Shown here in pieces: positions 42,236-50,435 of a stretch of 64,000 nucleotides of DNA; the first letter of the stretch is position 1; each line of letters starts with the position of its first letter. This stretch comes from Bog-756 sp963713625 (lineage in GTDB: Bacteria > Actinomycetota > Acidimicrobiia > Acidimicrobiales > RAAP-2). The notes under the pieces were generated by a model that was given only the letters and a program-made list of their open reading frames with translations, was not told the DNA's origin and searched no databases. The position numbers were made by a program, and so were the translations under genes. Location: assembly GCA_963713625.1 (NCBI GenBank), contig CAVQMN010000008.1, forward strand, positions 620,001 to 684,000, given 5' to 3'.

Positions 42236-43426
42236 TCACGACTCGTCGGCCGCCTCCACCGGTGTGCCGGAATCGATGGTGGCATCCCGGCGGGCGATGA
42301 TGTGCACGTCGATGCCCGTCTGGGCGGAGAGGTGGGCGATCTTGCGCACCACCGAGCCCCCTCCGAACAGCTCTTGGAGCCGCGACCGGTCGCTCGAGCC
42401 GACCACGATCTGGGTGAAGTGCCGTGACCGGGCGAAGTCGATGAGGGCCTGGGCCGGGTCGTCACTGCGGACTTCGTTCCATTCGGCCCCGACGTCGGCG
42501 GTGACCTGTCGGAGGGTGATCATCTGGTCGTCGGGAAAGCGGCTCGCCCGCCTCGGAGCGAGCACATGGAGGACCTCGAGGTCGCCCTTGATGCGCGAGG
42601 CCATCCGGGAGGCGCGGCGCACGATGGCGTCGGTACCGGGGGCGGTGGTGACCCCGACCAGGATGCGCTCGTGGGTCTCCCACACCACGTCTTTGCGTTG
42701 CTGGCGCAGGTACTCGAGGAGCTGCTCCTCGGTCTCGTCGGCCAGGAAGCGCAGGGCCAGCTCCCGCAGTGCCGTCAGGTTGTCGATACGGAAGTAGTTG
42801 GTGAGGGCCTGGGGGACCCGCTCGGGCGGGTAGATGTTCCCGTGGACCATCCGGCGGCGGAGCTGTTCGGGAGACGAGTCGACCAGCTCGATCTGATCGG
42901 CCTTGCGGAGCACCCAGTCGGGGACCCGCTCGCGGATCTGCACCTCGAGGATCCGTTCCACCGCGTCGGCGATGCTCTCCAGGTGCTGGATGTTGACGGT
43001 GGTGATGACGTCGATATCCGCACCCAGGAGGTCCATCACGTCCTGCCACCGCTTCTCGTGGCGACCGGAGCCGGGGACGTTGGTGTGGGCCAGCTCGTCC
43101 ACCAGGACCACCTGGGGACGGCGGTCGAGGACGGCGTCGAGGTCCATCTCCTCGAAATGCGAGCTCCGGTAGTCGACGGCCCGCCGGGGGATCACCTCCA
43201 GGTCGTCGATGAGCTCCTCGGTGCGCTGCCGGCCGTGGCACTCGACGAACCCGACGACCACGTCCGCCCCCCGCTCCTTGCGCCGGAGGCCTTCGCCCAA
43301 CATGGCATAGGACTTGCCCACACCGGGAGCCGATCCCAGATAGATACGGAACCGTCCGGTGGCATCGACGGACACCGGGTCCCGCTCCTCACCGCTCACC
43401 TGTCGACCCCCATCCGCCGTTGCCAC
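42236..43426 (-). CDS. KdpD N-terminal half (KdpD domain plus USP), no kinase
   Basis: 396 residues. The KdpD sensory ATPase-like domain has Walker A GSAPGVGKS at 31-39 and VLVDELAHTNVPGS, followed by a universal-stress-protein domain (about 255-375) with IVVGSSDRSRLQELF. It stops before the membrane module and kinase. GTG start 14 bases after kdpC, so it is the last gene of the operon. Short KdpD proteins of this type are known next to kdp operons in Anabaena and Deinococcus. It probably works with the DUF4118-GAF-kinase encoded on the other side of the operon. Confidence 0.9.
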   Translation of the reverse strand: MATADGGRQVSGEERDPVSVDATGRFRIYLGSAPGVGKSYAMLGEGLRRKERGADVVVGFVECHGRQRTEELIDDLEVIPRRAVDYRSSHFEEMDLDAVLDRRPQVVLVDELAHTNVPGSGRHEKRWQDVMDLLGADIDVITTVNIQHLESIADAVERILEVQIRERVPDWVLRKADQIELVDSSPEQLRRRMVHGNIYPPERVPQALTNYFRIDNLTALRELALRFLADETEEQLLEYLRQQRKDVVWETHERILVGVTTAPGTDAIVRRASRMASRIKGDLEVLHVLAPRRASRFPDDQMITLRQVTADVGAEWNEVRSDDPAQALIDFARSRHFTQIVVGSSDRSRLQELFGGGSVVRKIAHLSAQTGIDVHIIARRDATIDSGTPVEAADES

Positions 43427-43440
43427 CGCACCGGTGACGG

Positions 43441-44085
43441 TTATCGCAGTTTGACGAGGGCTTCGTTCAGCTGGAGCACGTTGATGTAGCTGCTGCCGAG
43501 GAAACCGAATTGTGGGCCATGGTTCTGGCGGGCGATGAGGGCCCGCAAGGCGGCCGGAGCCACGCCGGTGGCCCGCGACACCATGGGGATCTCGGCCATG
43601 GCGTCGGCCGCCGAGATGTCAGGGTCGTACCCACTGCCCGAGGTGGTGACCAGGTCGGGGGTGGGGTTGACTCCCCTGCTCTTCCAGTAGGCGTCCAAGG
43701 TCTCGGTATTGCTCTTCAGGGTGCTGGAACGGGGACCCAGGTTGGATGGCCCCGACTCCCCGGCGTTCATGACCCCGGGCTTGCCGGGGATGTTGTTGGC
43801 CTCGAGCGGGTTGTCCCCCCCGCCGGCCACCGGGTTCAAGGAGCCGGCGTAGGGGCCGAGGGCGTCGGGCCGGCCCTGGAAGACGCAGCTCCCGAGAGGG
43901 TGGCCGGGGCACCTGGTCTGTGACCAGTTCTGGCCGATGAGGGTGGAGCCGTTCTTGGTGATCGAGCCGTTGGCCTGGTGCTTGAACAGCACCTGGTCGA
44001 CACCGGTGGAGAGGTAGGTGTAGGCGAACGTGAGGACGAGAGCGATGAGGGCGAGAACGACGGCTCGACGGATGTGGATGAGCAT
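43441..44085 (-). CDS. kdpC: Potassium-transporting ATPase subunit KdpC
   Basis: 214 residues. One N-terminal membrane segment (VVLALIALVLTFAYTYL), the conserved CVFQGRPDALGPYAGS region, TTSGSGYDPDISAADA, and the C-terminal GSSYINVLQLNEALVKL. It stabilises the KdpFABC complex and modulates ATP use by KdpB. ATG with GGAG upstream, 13 bases after kdpB. Confidence 0.95.
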   Translation of the reverse strand: MLIHIRRAVVLALIALVLTFAYTYLSTGVDQVLFKHQANGSITKNGSTLIGQNWSQTRCPGHPLGSCVFQGRPDALGPYAGSLNPVAGGGDNPLEANNIPGKPGVMNAGESGPSNLGPRSSTLKSNTETLDAYWKSRGVNPTPDLVTTSGSGYDPDISAADAMAEIPMVSRATGVAPAALRALIARQNHGPQFGFLGSSYINVLQLNEALVKLR

Positions 44086-44098
44086 CAGAGGGACTCCA

Positions 44099-46168
44099 TC
44101 AGTAGGCGTGCAGCGCGACGAGGATGAGATCGATCAGCTTGATGAAGATGAAGGGGACGATGATCCCGCCCACCCCGTAGATCCATACGTTCCGGCGCAG
44201 GATGGCCGCCGAGCCTGCCGGACGGAACTTGACACCGCGTAGGGCCAGCGGAATGAGGGCCACGATGACCAGTGCGTTGAAGATCACGGCCGACAGCACC
44301 GCGCTCTGGGGGCTGTGCAGCTTCATGACGTTGAGGGGCTCCAGCTGGGGATAGGTGGCGATGAACAGGGCCGGGATGATGGCGAAGTACTTGGCCACGT
44401 CGTTGGCGATGGAGAAGGTGGTGAGCGAGCCCCGGGTGATGAGGAGCTGCTTGCCGATCTCCACCACGTCGATGAGCTTGGTCGGGTTGGAGTCGAGGTC
44501 GACCATGTTGCCGGCCTCTTTGGCCGCCGTGGTCCCGGTGTTCATGGCCACCCCCACGTCGGCCTGGGCCAGGGCCGGGGCGTCGTTGGTCCCGTCACCG
44601 GTCATGGCCACGAGCTTGCCGCCCTCCTGCTCGGCCTTGATGAGGGCCATCTTGGCCTCGGGGGTGGCTTCGGCCAGGAAGTCGTCGACACCGGCCTCCT
44701 GGGCGATGGCCGCCGCGGTCAGCGGGTTGTCACCGGTGATCATCACCGTGCGGATGCCCATCTGGCGCATCTCGTCGAACTTCTCCCGGATGCCCTGCTT
44801 GACCACGTCCTTCAGCTCGATGACCCCGAGGATGTCGGGTCCGTCGGCCACGGCCAGCGGGGTCGATCCGGCCCGCGAGACCCGCTCGACGATGGCGTCG
44901 AGGTCGTCGGGGACCGTCCCACCCTGCCCGGTGACCCACTGCTTGACCGAATCGGCCGCACCCTTCCTGATCTGACGCGCCCCGATGTCGAGACCGGACA
45001 TGCGGGTCTGGGCGGTGAAGGGCACGAAGGTGTGCTCCCCTTCCAGCTGGCGCTCGCGGATGTCGAAGCGCTCCTTGGCCAGCACCACGATGGAGCGGCC
45101 CTCGGGCGTCTCGTCGGCCAGGGAGGCCAGTTGGGCCACGTCGGCCACCTCCTGCTCGCTGTGGCCGCCGACCGGGTAGAAGTCCGAGGCCATCCGGTTG
45201 CCGAGGGTGATGGTGCCGGTCTTGTCCAACAGCAGGGTCTGCACGTCGCCGGCCGCCTCCACCGCCCGGCCGCTCATGGCCAGGACGTTGCGCTGGACCA
45301 GGCGGTCCATGCCGGCGATGCCGATGGCCGACAGCAGGGCACCGATGGTGGTCGGGATGAGGCAGACGAGCAGCGCCACCAGCACGACGACCGAGACCGA
45401 CGCCCCCGAGTAGTGGCCGAAGGCCTCGAGGGAGACCACCACGGGCAGGAAGACGATGGTGAGGACGGCCAACAGGATGGTGAGGGCGATCTCGTTGGGG
45501 GTCTTCTGCCGGTTGGCCCCCTCCACCAGGGTGATCATCCGGTCGATGAAGGTATGGCCCCGCTCCGCGGTGATCCGCACCACGATGCGGTCGGACAGGA
45601 CCTTGGTCCCGCCGGTAACGGCCGAACGGTCGCCGCCCGACTCGCGGATGACCGGGGCGGACTCGCCGGTGATGGCCGACTCGTCGACCGAGGCGATGCC
45701 CTCGATGATCTCCCCGTCCGAGGGGATGAGGTCACCGGCCTCGCACACCACCGTGTCGCCCTTGGCCAGCTCGGCCGCCGCCACCAGCTCCTCGGACCCG
45801 TCGGGCCGCAGGCGCCGGGCCTCGGTCTCCGATCGCATCCGGCGCAGGGTGTCGGCCTGGGCCTTGCCCCGTCCCTCGGCCATGGCCTCGGCGAAGTTGG
45901 CGAAGATCACCGTCAGGAACAGCCAGACGGTGATCGACCAGGTGAAGGTGCTGGGATGGGCGATGGCCTCGATGAGGGTGATGATCGAACCGACCAGCAC
46001 GACGAACATCACCGGATTGCGGATCTGGACAGCGGGGTTGAACTTCTTGAACGCGTCGACCAGGGCCTGGCGCAGGATCTCGCCGTCGAACAGGCCGCGG
46101 GCCTCGGCCACGCCATGGGCTTCGGTGCCCGGTTGTGGCGGCTGGGGTTGGGTCGTGGTCATCGTCAT
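44099..46168 (-). CDS. kdpB: Potassium-transporting ATPase ATP-binding subunit KdpB
   Basis: P-type ATPase subunit, 689 residues. Phosphorylation motif LLDKTGTITLGNRMA near residue 313, actuator loop AITGESAPVIRES, hinge MTGDGTNDAPALAQADVGVAM, and seven or so membrane segments. Its ATG overlaps the stop of kdpA by one base (TGATG), confirming the start although the frame stays open for 2 kb further upstream. That extension is antisense-free noise from high GC. Confidence 0.97.
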   Translation of the reverse strand: MTMTTTQPQPPQPGTEAHGVAEARGLFDGEILRQALVDAFKKFNPAVQIRNPVMFVVLVGSIITLIEAIAHPSTFTWSITVWLFLTVIFANFAEAMAEGRGKAQADTLRRMRSETEARRLRPDGSEELVAAAELAKGDTVVCEAGDLIPSDGEIIEGIASVDESAITGESAPVIRESGGDRSAVTGGTKVLSDRIVVRITAERGHTFIDRMITLVEGANRQKTPNEIALTILLAVLTIVFLPVVVSLEAFGHYSGASVSVVVLVALLVCLIPTTIGALLSAIGIAGMDRLVQRNVLAMSGRAVEAAGDVQTLLLDKTGTITLGNRMASDFYPVGGHSEQEVADVAQLASLADETPEGRSIVVLAKERFDIRERQLEGEHTFVPFTAQTRMSGLDIGARQIRKGAADSVKQWVTGQGGTVPDDLDAIVERVSRAGSTPLAVADGPDILGVIELKDVVKQGIREKFDEMRQMGIRTVMITGDNPLTAAAIAQEAGVDDFLAEATPEAKMALIKAEQEGGKLVAMTGDGTNDAPALAQADVGVAMNTGTTAAKEAGNMVDLDSNPTKLIDVVEIGKQLLITRGSLTTFSIANDVAKYFAIIPALFIATYPQLEPLNVMKLHSPQSAVLSAVIFNALVIVALIPLALRGVKFRPAGSAAILRRNVWIYGVGGIIVPFIFIKLIDLILVALHAY

Positions 46169-47856
46169 CAGAAGAACTTTCCGTGGCTGAGCTGCTCGAC
46201 GATCGGGCCGAGGGCGAGGGCGGGGAAGAAGGTGAGGCCACCGATGATCACGATGACGCCGATGGTGAGCCCGACGAACATGCCGTTGTCGGTACGGAAC
46301 GTTCCGAGGGACTCGGGCACGACGTTCTTCGCGGCCAGCACACCCCCGAGGGCGATGGCCGGGATCATGATCCCGTACCTGCCGATCAGCATGTCGATGG
46401 CCCCGATCACGTTGTAGAAGGTGGTGTTGCCGGTCAGGCCCCCGAAGGCCGAGCCGTTGTTGTTCCCCTGCGAGGTGAGCCCGTAGAGGATCTCGGAGAA
46501 CCCGTGGGGCCCGGCGTTGAGGGGTCCGGCCCGCCCGGCGTGTATCGAGACGGCGATAGCGGTGAACACGAGCACGATGATGGGCATGACCAGGGCTCCG
46601 AGGCCGGCCAGTTTCACCTCCTTGGCCTGGATCTTCTTCCCCAGGTACTCCGGCGTTCGTCCGATCATCAGGCCGCCGATGAACACGGCGATGATGGCGT
46701 AGATGAGGATGGTGTAGAGGCCGCTGCCCGTGCCTCCCGGGGTCACCTCCCCGAGCATCATGCCGGTCATGAGGAAGAACCCACCCATGGGGGTGAACGA
46801 GTCGTAGGAGCCGGCGGCCGAGCCGGTGGACGTCTGGGTGGACGCCACCCCGAACAGGGCGGTGGTGGTGTCGCCGAAGCGCACCTCCTTGCCCTCGGTG
46901 TTGCCCACGTTGGCGTGGACCCCGGCCGCGGCCACCGCCGGATTCTGCTGGTGCTCGGCGATGCTGGCGCCGCCCACCCACACGGCGAAGATGATGACCA
47001 TGGCCCCGAGGAGGGCGGCCCCGTGGCGGACGCTGCCCACCATCTTGCCGAAGGTGTAGGTGAGGGCGAAGGGGATGGCCAGCAGGAGGTAGATGTCCAA
47101 CCAGGCGGTGAACCCGGTCGGACTCTCGAAGGGTGTGGCCTGGTTGCCGTTGAGGAATCCGCCGCCGTTGTTGCCGAGCTGCATGATCGACTGCATGGAG
47201 CCGATCGGGCCCCGGGCGATGGTCTGGGTGACCCCGTTGATGGCGTCGTGGATGCTGATGGTGCCGGCCAGTGTCTGCACCGCGCCCTGGCCCACGATGA
47301 TGACCCCGAACACGAAGGCGATGGGGAAGAAGATGTAGAGCAGGGCCCGGGTCATGTCGACCCAGAAGTTCCCGATGGTCGGGGAGTTGCGCCGCGAGAA
47401 GCCCCGGACGATGGCGATGGCCGCGGCGATGCCGATGGCCGGGCTGACGAACTGCTCGAAGGTCAGGGCGCCGATCTGCGAGAAGTACGACATGGTCGTC
47501 TCCCCGCCGTAGTTCTGCCAGTTGGTGTTGGTCACGAACGACGCGGCCGTGTTGAAGGTGAGGGCCTGGTGGGGTGCGTCGAGCTGCTGCGGGTTGAGGG
47601 GCAGCGAGCCCTGGATGCGGATGAGCAGGTACGTGATCCCGAGCGCCACCGCCGAGAAGATGACCAGCGAGGTGGCGTACCGCTTCCAGTTCTGCTCCTG
47701 TTCGGGTCCGGTCCCGAGGGCCCGGTAGACGGGTCGCTCGGCCCAGCCCAGGAAGTGCACCCGGCCGTCGAACACGGCGGCCATGTAGGAGCCCAGGTAT
47801 CGCCACGTGACGCCGAGGGCGATGACCAGGACGACGAGAGTCCAGGCGAAGGTCAT
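46168..47856 (-). CDS. kdpA: Potassium-transporting ATPase potassium-binding subunit KdpA
   Basis: 562 residues, ten membrane segments, the K+ channel-like subunit. Selectivity-filter-type repeats can be seen, for example NTNWQNYGGETTMSYFSQ, NNGGGFLNGNQATPFESPTG and NNNGSAFGGLTGN. ATG follows the kdpF stop without a gap (TAGATG). High-affinity K+ uptake together with KdpB, KdpC and KdpF. Confidence 0.97.
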   Translation of the reverse strand: MTFAWTLVVLVIALGVTWRYLGSYMAAVFDGRVHFLGWAERPVYRALGTGPEQEQNWKRYATSLVIFSAVALGITYLLIRIQGSLPLNPQQLDAPHQALTFNTAASFVTNTNWQNYGGETTMSYFSQIGALTFEQFVSPAIGIAAAIAIVRGFSRRNSPTIGNFWVDMTRALLYIFFPIAFVFGVIIVGQGAVQTLAGTISIHDAINGVTQTIARGPIGSMQSIMQLGNNGGGFLNGNQATPFESPTGFTAWLDIYLLLAIPFALTYTFGKMVGSVRHGAALLGAMVIIFAVWVGGASIAEHQQNPAVAAAGVHANVGNTEGKEVRFGDTTTALFGVASTQTSTGSAAGSYDSFTPMGGFFLMTGMMLGEVTPGGTGSGLYTILIYAIIAVFIGGLMIGRTPEYLGKKIQAKEVKLAGLGALVMPIIVLVFTAIAVSIHAGRAGPLNAGPHGFSEILYGLTSQGNNNGSAFGGLTGNTTFYNVIGAIDMLIGRYGIMIPAIALGGVLAAKNVVPESLGTFRTDNGMFVGLTIGVIVIIGGLTFFPALALGPIVEQLSHGKFF

Positions 47857-47946
47857 CTAGAACTTCTCCGGCTTGAACATGGCGTAGCCCAGATAGAGGA
47901 ACATCAGGACGGCGACGCCGAGGAGGAGGCCTTGGGTGACGGTCAT
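47857..47946 (-). CDS. kdpF: Potassium-transporting ATPase subunit KdpF (29 residues)
   Basis: Single-span peptide MTVTQGLLLGVAVLMFLYLG followed by YAMFKPEKF; the ending FKPEKF is the family hallmark. Its ATG overlaps the stop of the small upstream gene (ATGA) and its stop abuts kdpA. Stabilises the KdpFABC complex in the membrane. Confidence 0.93.
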   Translation of the reverse strand: MTVTQGLLLGVAVLMFLYLGYAMFKPEKF

Positions 47947-48026
47947 ACCCGGTCCAGCGCCCAGATAAGGCCGAGGCACACAAGGACGAATCCGATGATG
48001 CCGAGGACTGCGAGGAAATCTGCCAT
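47943..48026 (-). CDS. 27-residue membrane peptide at the head of the kdp operon
   Basis: Starts MADFLAVLGIIGFVLVCLG, one membrane segment, and ends LIWALDRV. It overlaps kdpF by the sequence ATGA, so the two are translationally coupled. GATACT lies six bases before the ATG and no good ribosome binding site is present, suggesting this peptide is the first, leaderless gene of the operon. Similar tiny genes occur before kdpF in other actinobacteria; function unknown, perhaps a second small subunit or a regulatory peptide. Confidence 0.75.
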   Translation of the reverse strand: MADFLAVLGIIGFVLVCLGLIWALDRV

Positions 48027-48032
48027 GGATCG

Positions 48033-48038
48033 AGTATC
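48033..48038 (-). promoter_or_regulatory. Putative -10 box (GATACT) of the kdp operon
   Basis: GATACT on the minus strand, six bases before the first ATG. The -35 region is poor and overlaps the direct repeats, as expected for an activator-dependent promoter. Confidence 0.4.
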
Positions 48039-48050
48039 CGGCCACTCCTC

Positions 48051-48099
48051 TTCACAGACTCTGAACAGACGCCGATCGGCCTGAATAAAACCTCAACAG
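48051..48099. promoter_or_regulatory. Direct repeats between kdp operon and kinase gene, possible KdpE site
   Basis: TTCACAGA, CTGAACAG, CTGAATAA and CTCAACAG start at 48051, 48061, 48081 and 48092, roughly in helical phase, in an AT-richer patch (GAATAAAACC). Tandem direct repeats of this spacing are typical for OmpR-type regulators. Assignment to KdpE is inferred from position only. Confidence 0.4.
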
Positions 48100-48134
48100 G
48101 CTCACTTCCCGGAACCGAAGGCCCGGATCCATAG

Positions 48135-48140
48135 GACAAT
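48135..48140 (+). promoter_or_regulatory. Putative -10 box (GACAAT) of the DUF4118-kinase gene
   Basis: GACAAT, six bases before the GTG start. The intervening GGGAGG would be too close to the GTG to act as a ribosome binding site. Confidence 0.35.
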
Positions 48141-48146
48141 GGGAGG

Positions 48147-49616
48147 GTGCACAGACGTCTGATCGGCTCGGTGGTCGGGATCGCCCTGGCCCTAGGACTG
48201 GGTGCCGCCATGCTTCCGGTGCGGGACCGTCTGAGTGTCGCCGTCGCCGCGCTGGTGCTGGTGGTGCCCGTGGTGACCGGGGTGATCATCGGCGGCTTTC
48301 CTGCGGGCGCCACCAGTGTTCTGGCCGGGTTCGTGGTCTACGACTACGGCTTCATCCCCCCCTACGGTCGCCTGCAGGTGGCCACCAGCCAGGACTGGGT
48401 GGTGCTGGCCGTCTACGCGGTGGTGATGCTGGCTGTGGCCCGGGTTGTGTCCAACCTGGAGTCGGCACGCGCCGAAGCGGTGCGCAGGACGGCCGAGGCC
48501 GGCCGGCTGTTCGAGCTGTCCGAGCTGCTGGTCGACGAGCAGTCGGTCGACGAGCTGCTGCAGACGATCGTGCGGACCGTTGGGACCATGTTCGACGCCC
48601 CGGGCGTCACCCTGCTGGTCCCGGCGGGCGAACGGCTGGAGATCGCGGCTTCGTCCGGCGAGGCGCTGACGCCCGAGGAGCTCGGTCGCCTCGATCCACG
48701 CTCCGGCGTACCGGTCAGCCTGGGGACGGCACCGGGCGGAACCGACGGGATGAGAACCGTGGCCCTGTCGGCCTCGGGACGGCCGGTGGGCATCCTGGCC
48801 ATGCGGGGGATGGCCGTCTCCGAGGTGGACCGGGGCCTGCTCCGCACCTTCACCAACCATGCCGCCCTGGCCCTGGAGCGGGCCCAACTGCGGGAGCAGG
48901 CGGTGCGCTCGGAACTGCTGGAGGAGATCGACCGGCTGCGACATGCGCTGATGGGTGCGGTCTCCCACGACCTGCGTACCCCGCTGGCCACCATGAAGGT
49001 GGCGTCCTCCACACTCCTGCACCCGACCGTCCCGCTGTCGGACGCCGATCTGGACGAACTCCACGGCCTGATCGATGTCGAGACGGACCGCCTGACCCGC
49101 CTGGTCACCAGCCTGCTCGACATGACCCGGATCGACGCCGGTGTCCTGGAAATCCGCCGCGGCCCCACCTCGGTGGCAACCCTGGTCGACGAGGTCATCA
49201 CCTCGCTCCGCTCGACGCTCGGGGACCGTCCCGTCGAGGTCTCGATTCCCGAGGATCTGCCCGACGTCGACATCGACCACCTTCTGATCAGCCAGGTCCT
49301 CGCTAACCTCTTGGACAATGCCAACCGCTACGCACCGCCGGAGAGCCTCATCACGGTGACCGCCGAGGTTCGCGGCGACCGCATCAGGCTGTCGGTCACC
49401 GATGCCGGCCCCGGCATTCCTGCCGGCGAGCGCGAGGCGGTGTTCGACCGGTACGTGCGGTTCGACACCGGAGGCCGGGCCGGGCTCGGGCTGACCATCG
49501 CCAAGACCTTCGTCGAGGCCCACGACGAGCACATCTGGGTGGAGGACGTGCCCGGTGGCGGTGCCCGGTTCGCCTTCACCCTGCCCATGGCGGCCGCAGT
49601 CGCCGCGGAGCGATAG
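48147..49616 (+). CDS. DUF4118-GAF sensor histidine kinase (KdpD C-terminal half)
   Basis: 489 residues. Membrane module DUF4118 with three or four spans (about 8-105), GAF domain (about 130-250), H-box AVSHDLRTPLATMK with phospho-accepting His274, N-box QVLANLLDNANRYAPP, G-boxes DAGPGIP and GLGLTIAKTF. It corresponds to KdpD without the N-terminal KdpD and USP domains, which are encoded separately at the end of the divergent kdp operon. The response regulator follows after five bases. Confidence 0.92.
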   Translation: MHRRLIGSVVGIALALGLGAAMLPVRDRLSVAVAALVLVVPVVTGVIIGGFPAGATSVLAGFVVYDYGFIPPYGRLQVATSQDWVVLAVYAVVMLAVARVVSNLESARAEAVRRTAEAGRLFELSELLVDEQSVDELLQTIVRTVGTMFDAPGVTLLVPAGERLEIAASSGEALTPEELGRLDPRSGVPVSLGTAPGGTDGMRTVALSASGRPVGILAMRGMAVSEVDRGLLRTFTNHAALALERAQLREQAVRSELLEEIDRLRHALMGAVSHDLRTPLATMKVASSTLLHPTVPLSDADLDELHGLIDVETDRLTRLVTSLLDMTRIDAGVLEIRRGPTSVATLVDEVITSLRSTLGDRPVEVSIPEDLPDVDIDHLLISQVLANLLDNANRYAPPESLITVTAEVRGDRIRLSVTDAGPGIPAGEREAVFDRYVRFDTGGRAGLGLTIAKTFVEAHDEHIWVEDVPGGGARFAFTLPMAAAVAAER

Positions 49617-49621
49617 CGCCC

Positions 49622-50317
49622 GTGGCCAAGGTCCTCGTCGTCGACGACGATCCGTCCCTCCTGCGGGCGCTGCGTCTGGGCCTGCAGGCCGGGGGCCACG
49701 ATGTGGTCACTGCGGCCAACGGCGAGCAGGGAATCTCCCAGACCGCCCTCACCTCACCCGACATCGTGGTGCTCGACCTCGGCTTGCCCGACATCGACGG
49801 ACAGACCGTCTGCAAGAGGATCCGCCAGTGGAGCGAGGTACCCATCATCATCTTGTCGGCCAGCGGGGCCGAGGACCGAAAGGTGGCCGCCCTGGACGGT
49901 GGTGCGGACGACTATGTCACCAAGCCCTTCGGCATGGCCGAGCTCGAAGCCCGCATCCGCACCGCGCTGCGCCACCGGAGGTCCGATGCCGACGAGTCGG
50001 GGCCCGGGTCGATCACCGTCGGCTCGCTCGACCTCGACCTCGTCCACCACGAGGCCCACGTGCGCGGGAACACGGTCGACCTCACGGCCAAGGAGTTCGA
50101 CGTGCTGGCCTTCCTGGCCCGGCATCCGGGGAAGACCTGTACCCACCAGATGATCCTGAGCGCGGTGTGGGGAACGGGCTACGGCAGCGAGGCCCAGTAC
50201 CTGCACGCCTACGTGCACCGTCTGCGGCAGAAGCTGGACGACGGATCGGGCACACTCATCCGGACCGTTCCCGGCGTCGGCTACAGCATCACCCCCGATC
50301 CCGTGCCGACCTCGTGA
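49622..50317 (+). CDS. OmpR-family response regulator, KdpE-like (first copy)
   Basis: 231 residues. Receiver domain with acidic pocket DDD at 8-10, phospho-accepting Asp52 in VVLDLGLPDIDG, and the lysine of DDYVTKPFGMAEL near 102. C-terminal winged helix with LTAKEFDVLAFLARHPGK and YLHAYVHRLRQKL. Cognate of the DUF4118-kinase just upstream and probable activator of the kdp operon. Starts GTG five bases after the kinase stop. Confidence 0.93.
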   Translation: MAKVLVVDDDPSLLRALRLGLQAGGHDVVTAANGEQGISQTALTSPDIVVLDLGLPDIDGQTVCKRIRQWSEVPIIILSASGAEDRKVAALDGGADDYVTKPFGMAELEARIRTALRHRRSDADESGPGSITVGSLDLDLVHHEAHVRGNTVDLTAKEFDVLAFLARHPGKTCTHQMILSAVWGTGYGSEAQYLHAYVHRLRQKLDDGSGTLIRTVPGVGYSITPDPVPTS

Positions 50318-50435
50318 TGCGCCGGGGGCGTGATGGGGTGGACCCGTGGGAGGCGGTCCATCGGGGAACTCGGAGTGTCGGGCGTACGCTGTCCGTGGAC
50401 CGCGTAGAGCCCTAGGGTCAGGAGGTCGATCGACG

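Noticed and set aside
44315..48084. Long plus-strand frames of 700 and 649 codons over the kdp operon
   Set aside because: Antisense to kdpB and kdpA, with no domain or start signal.
46168..48313. Open extension of the kdpB frame far upstream, suggesting a 1404-residue protein
   Set aside because: It overlaps kdpA completely in another frame; kdpB has a proper start overlapping the kdpA stop.
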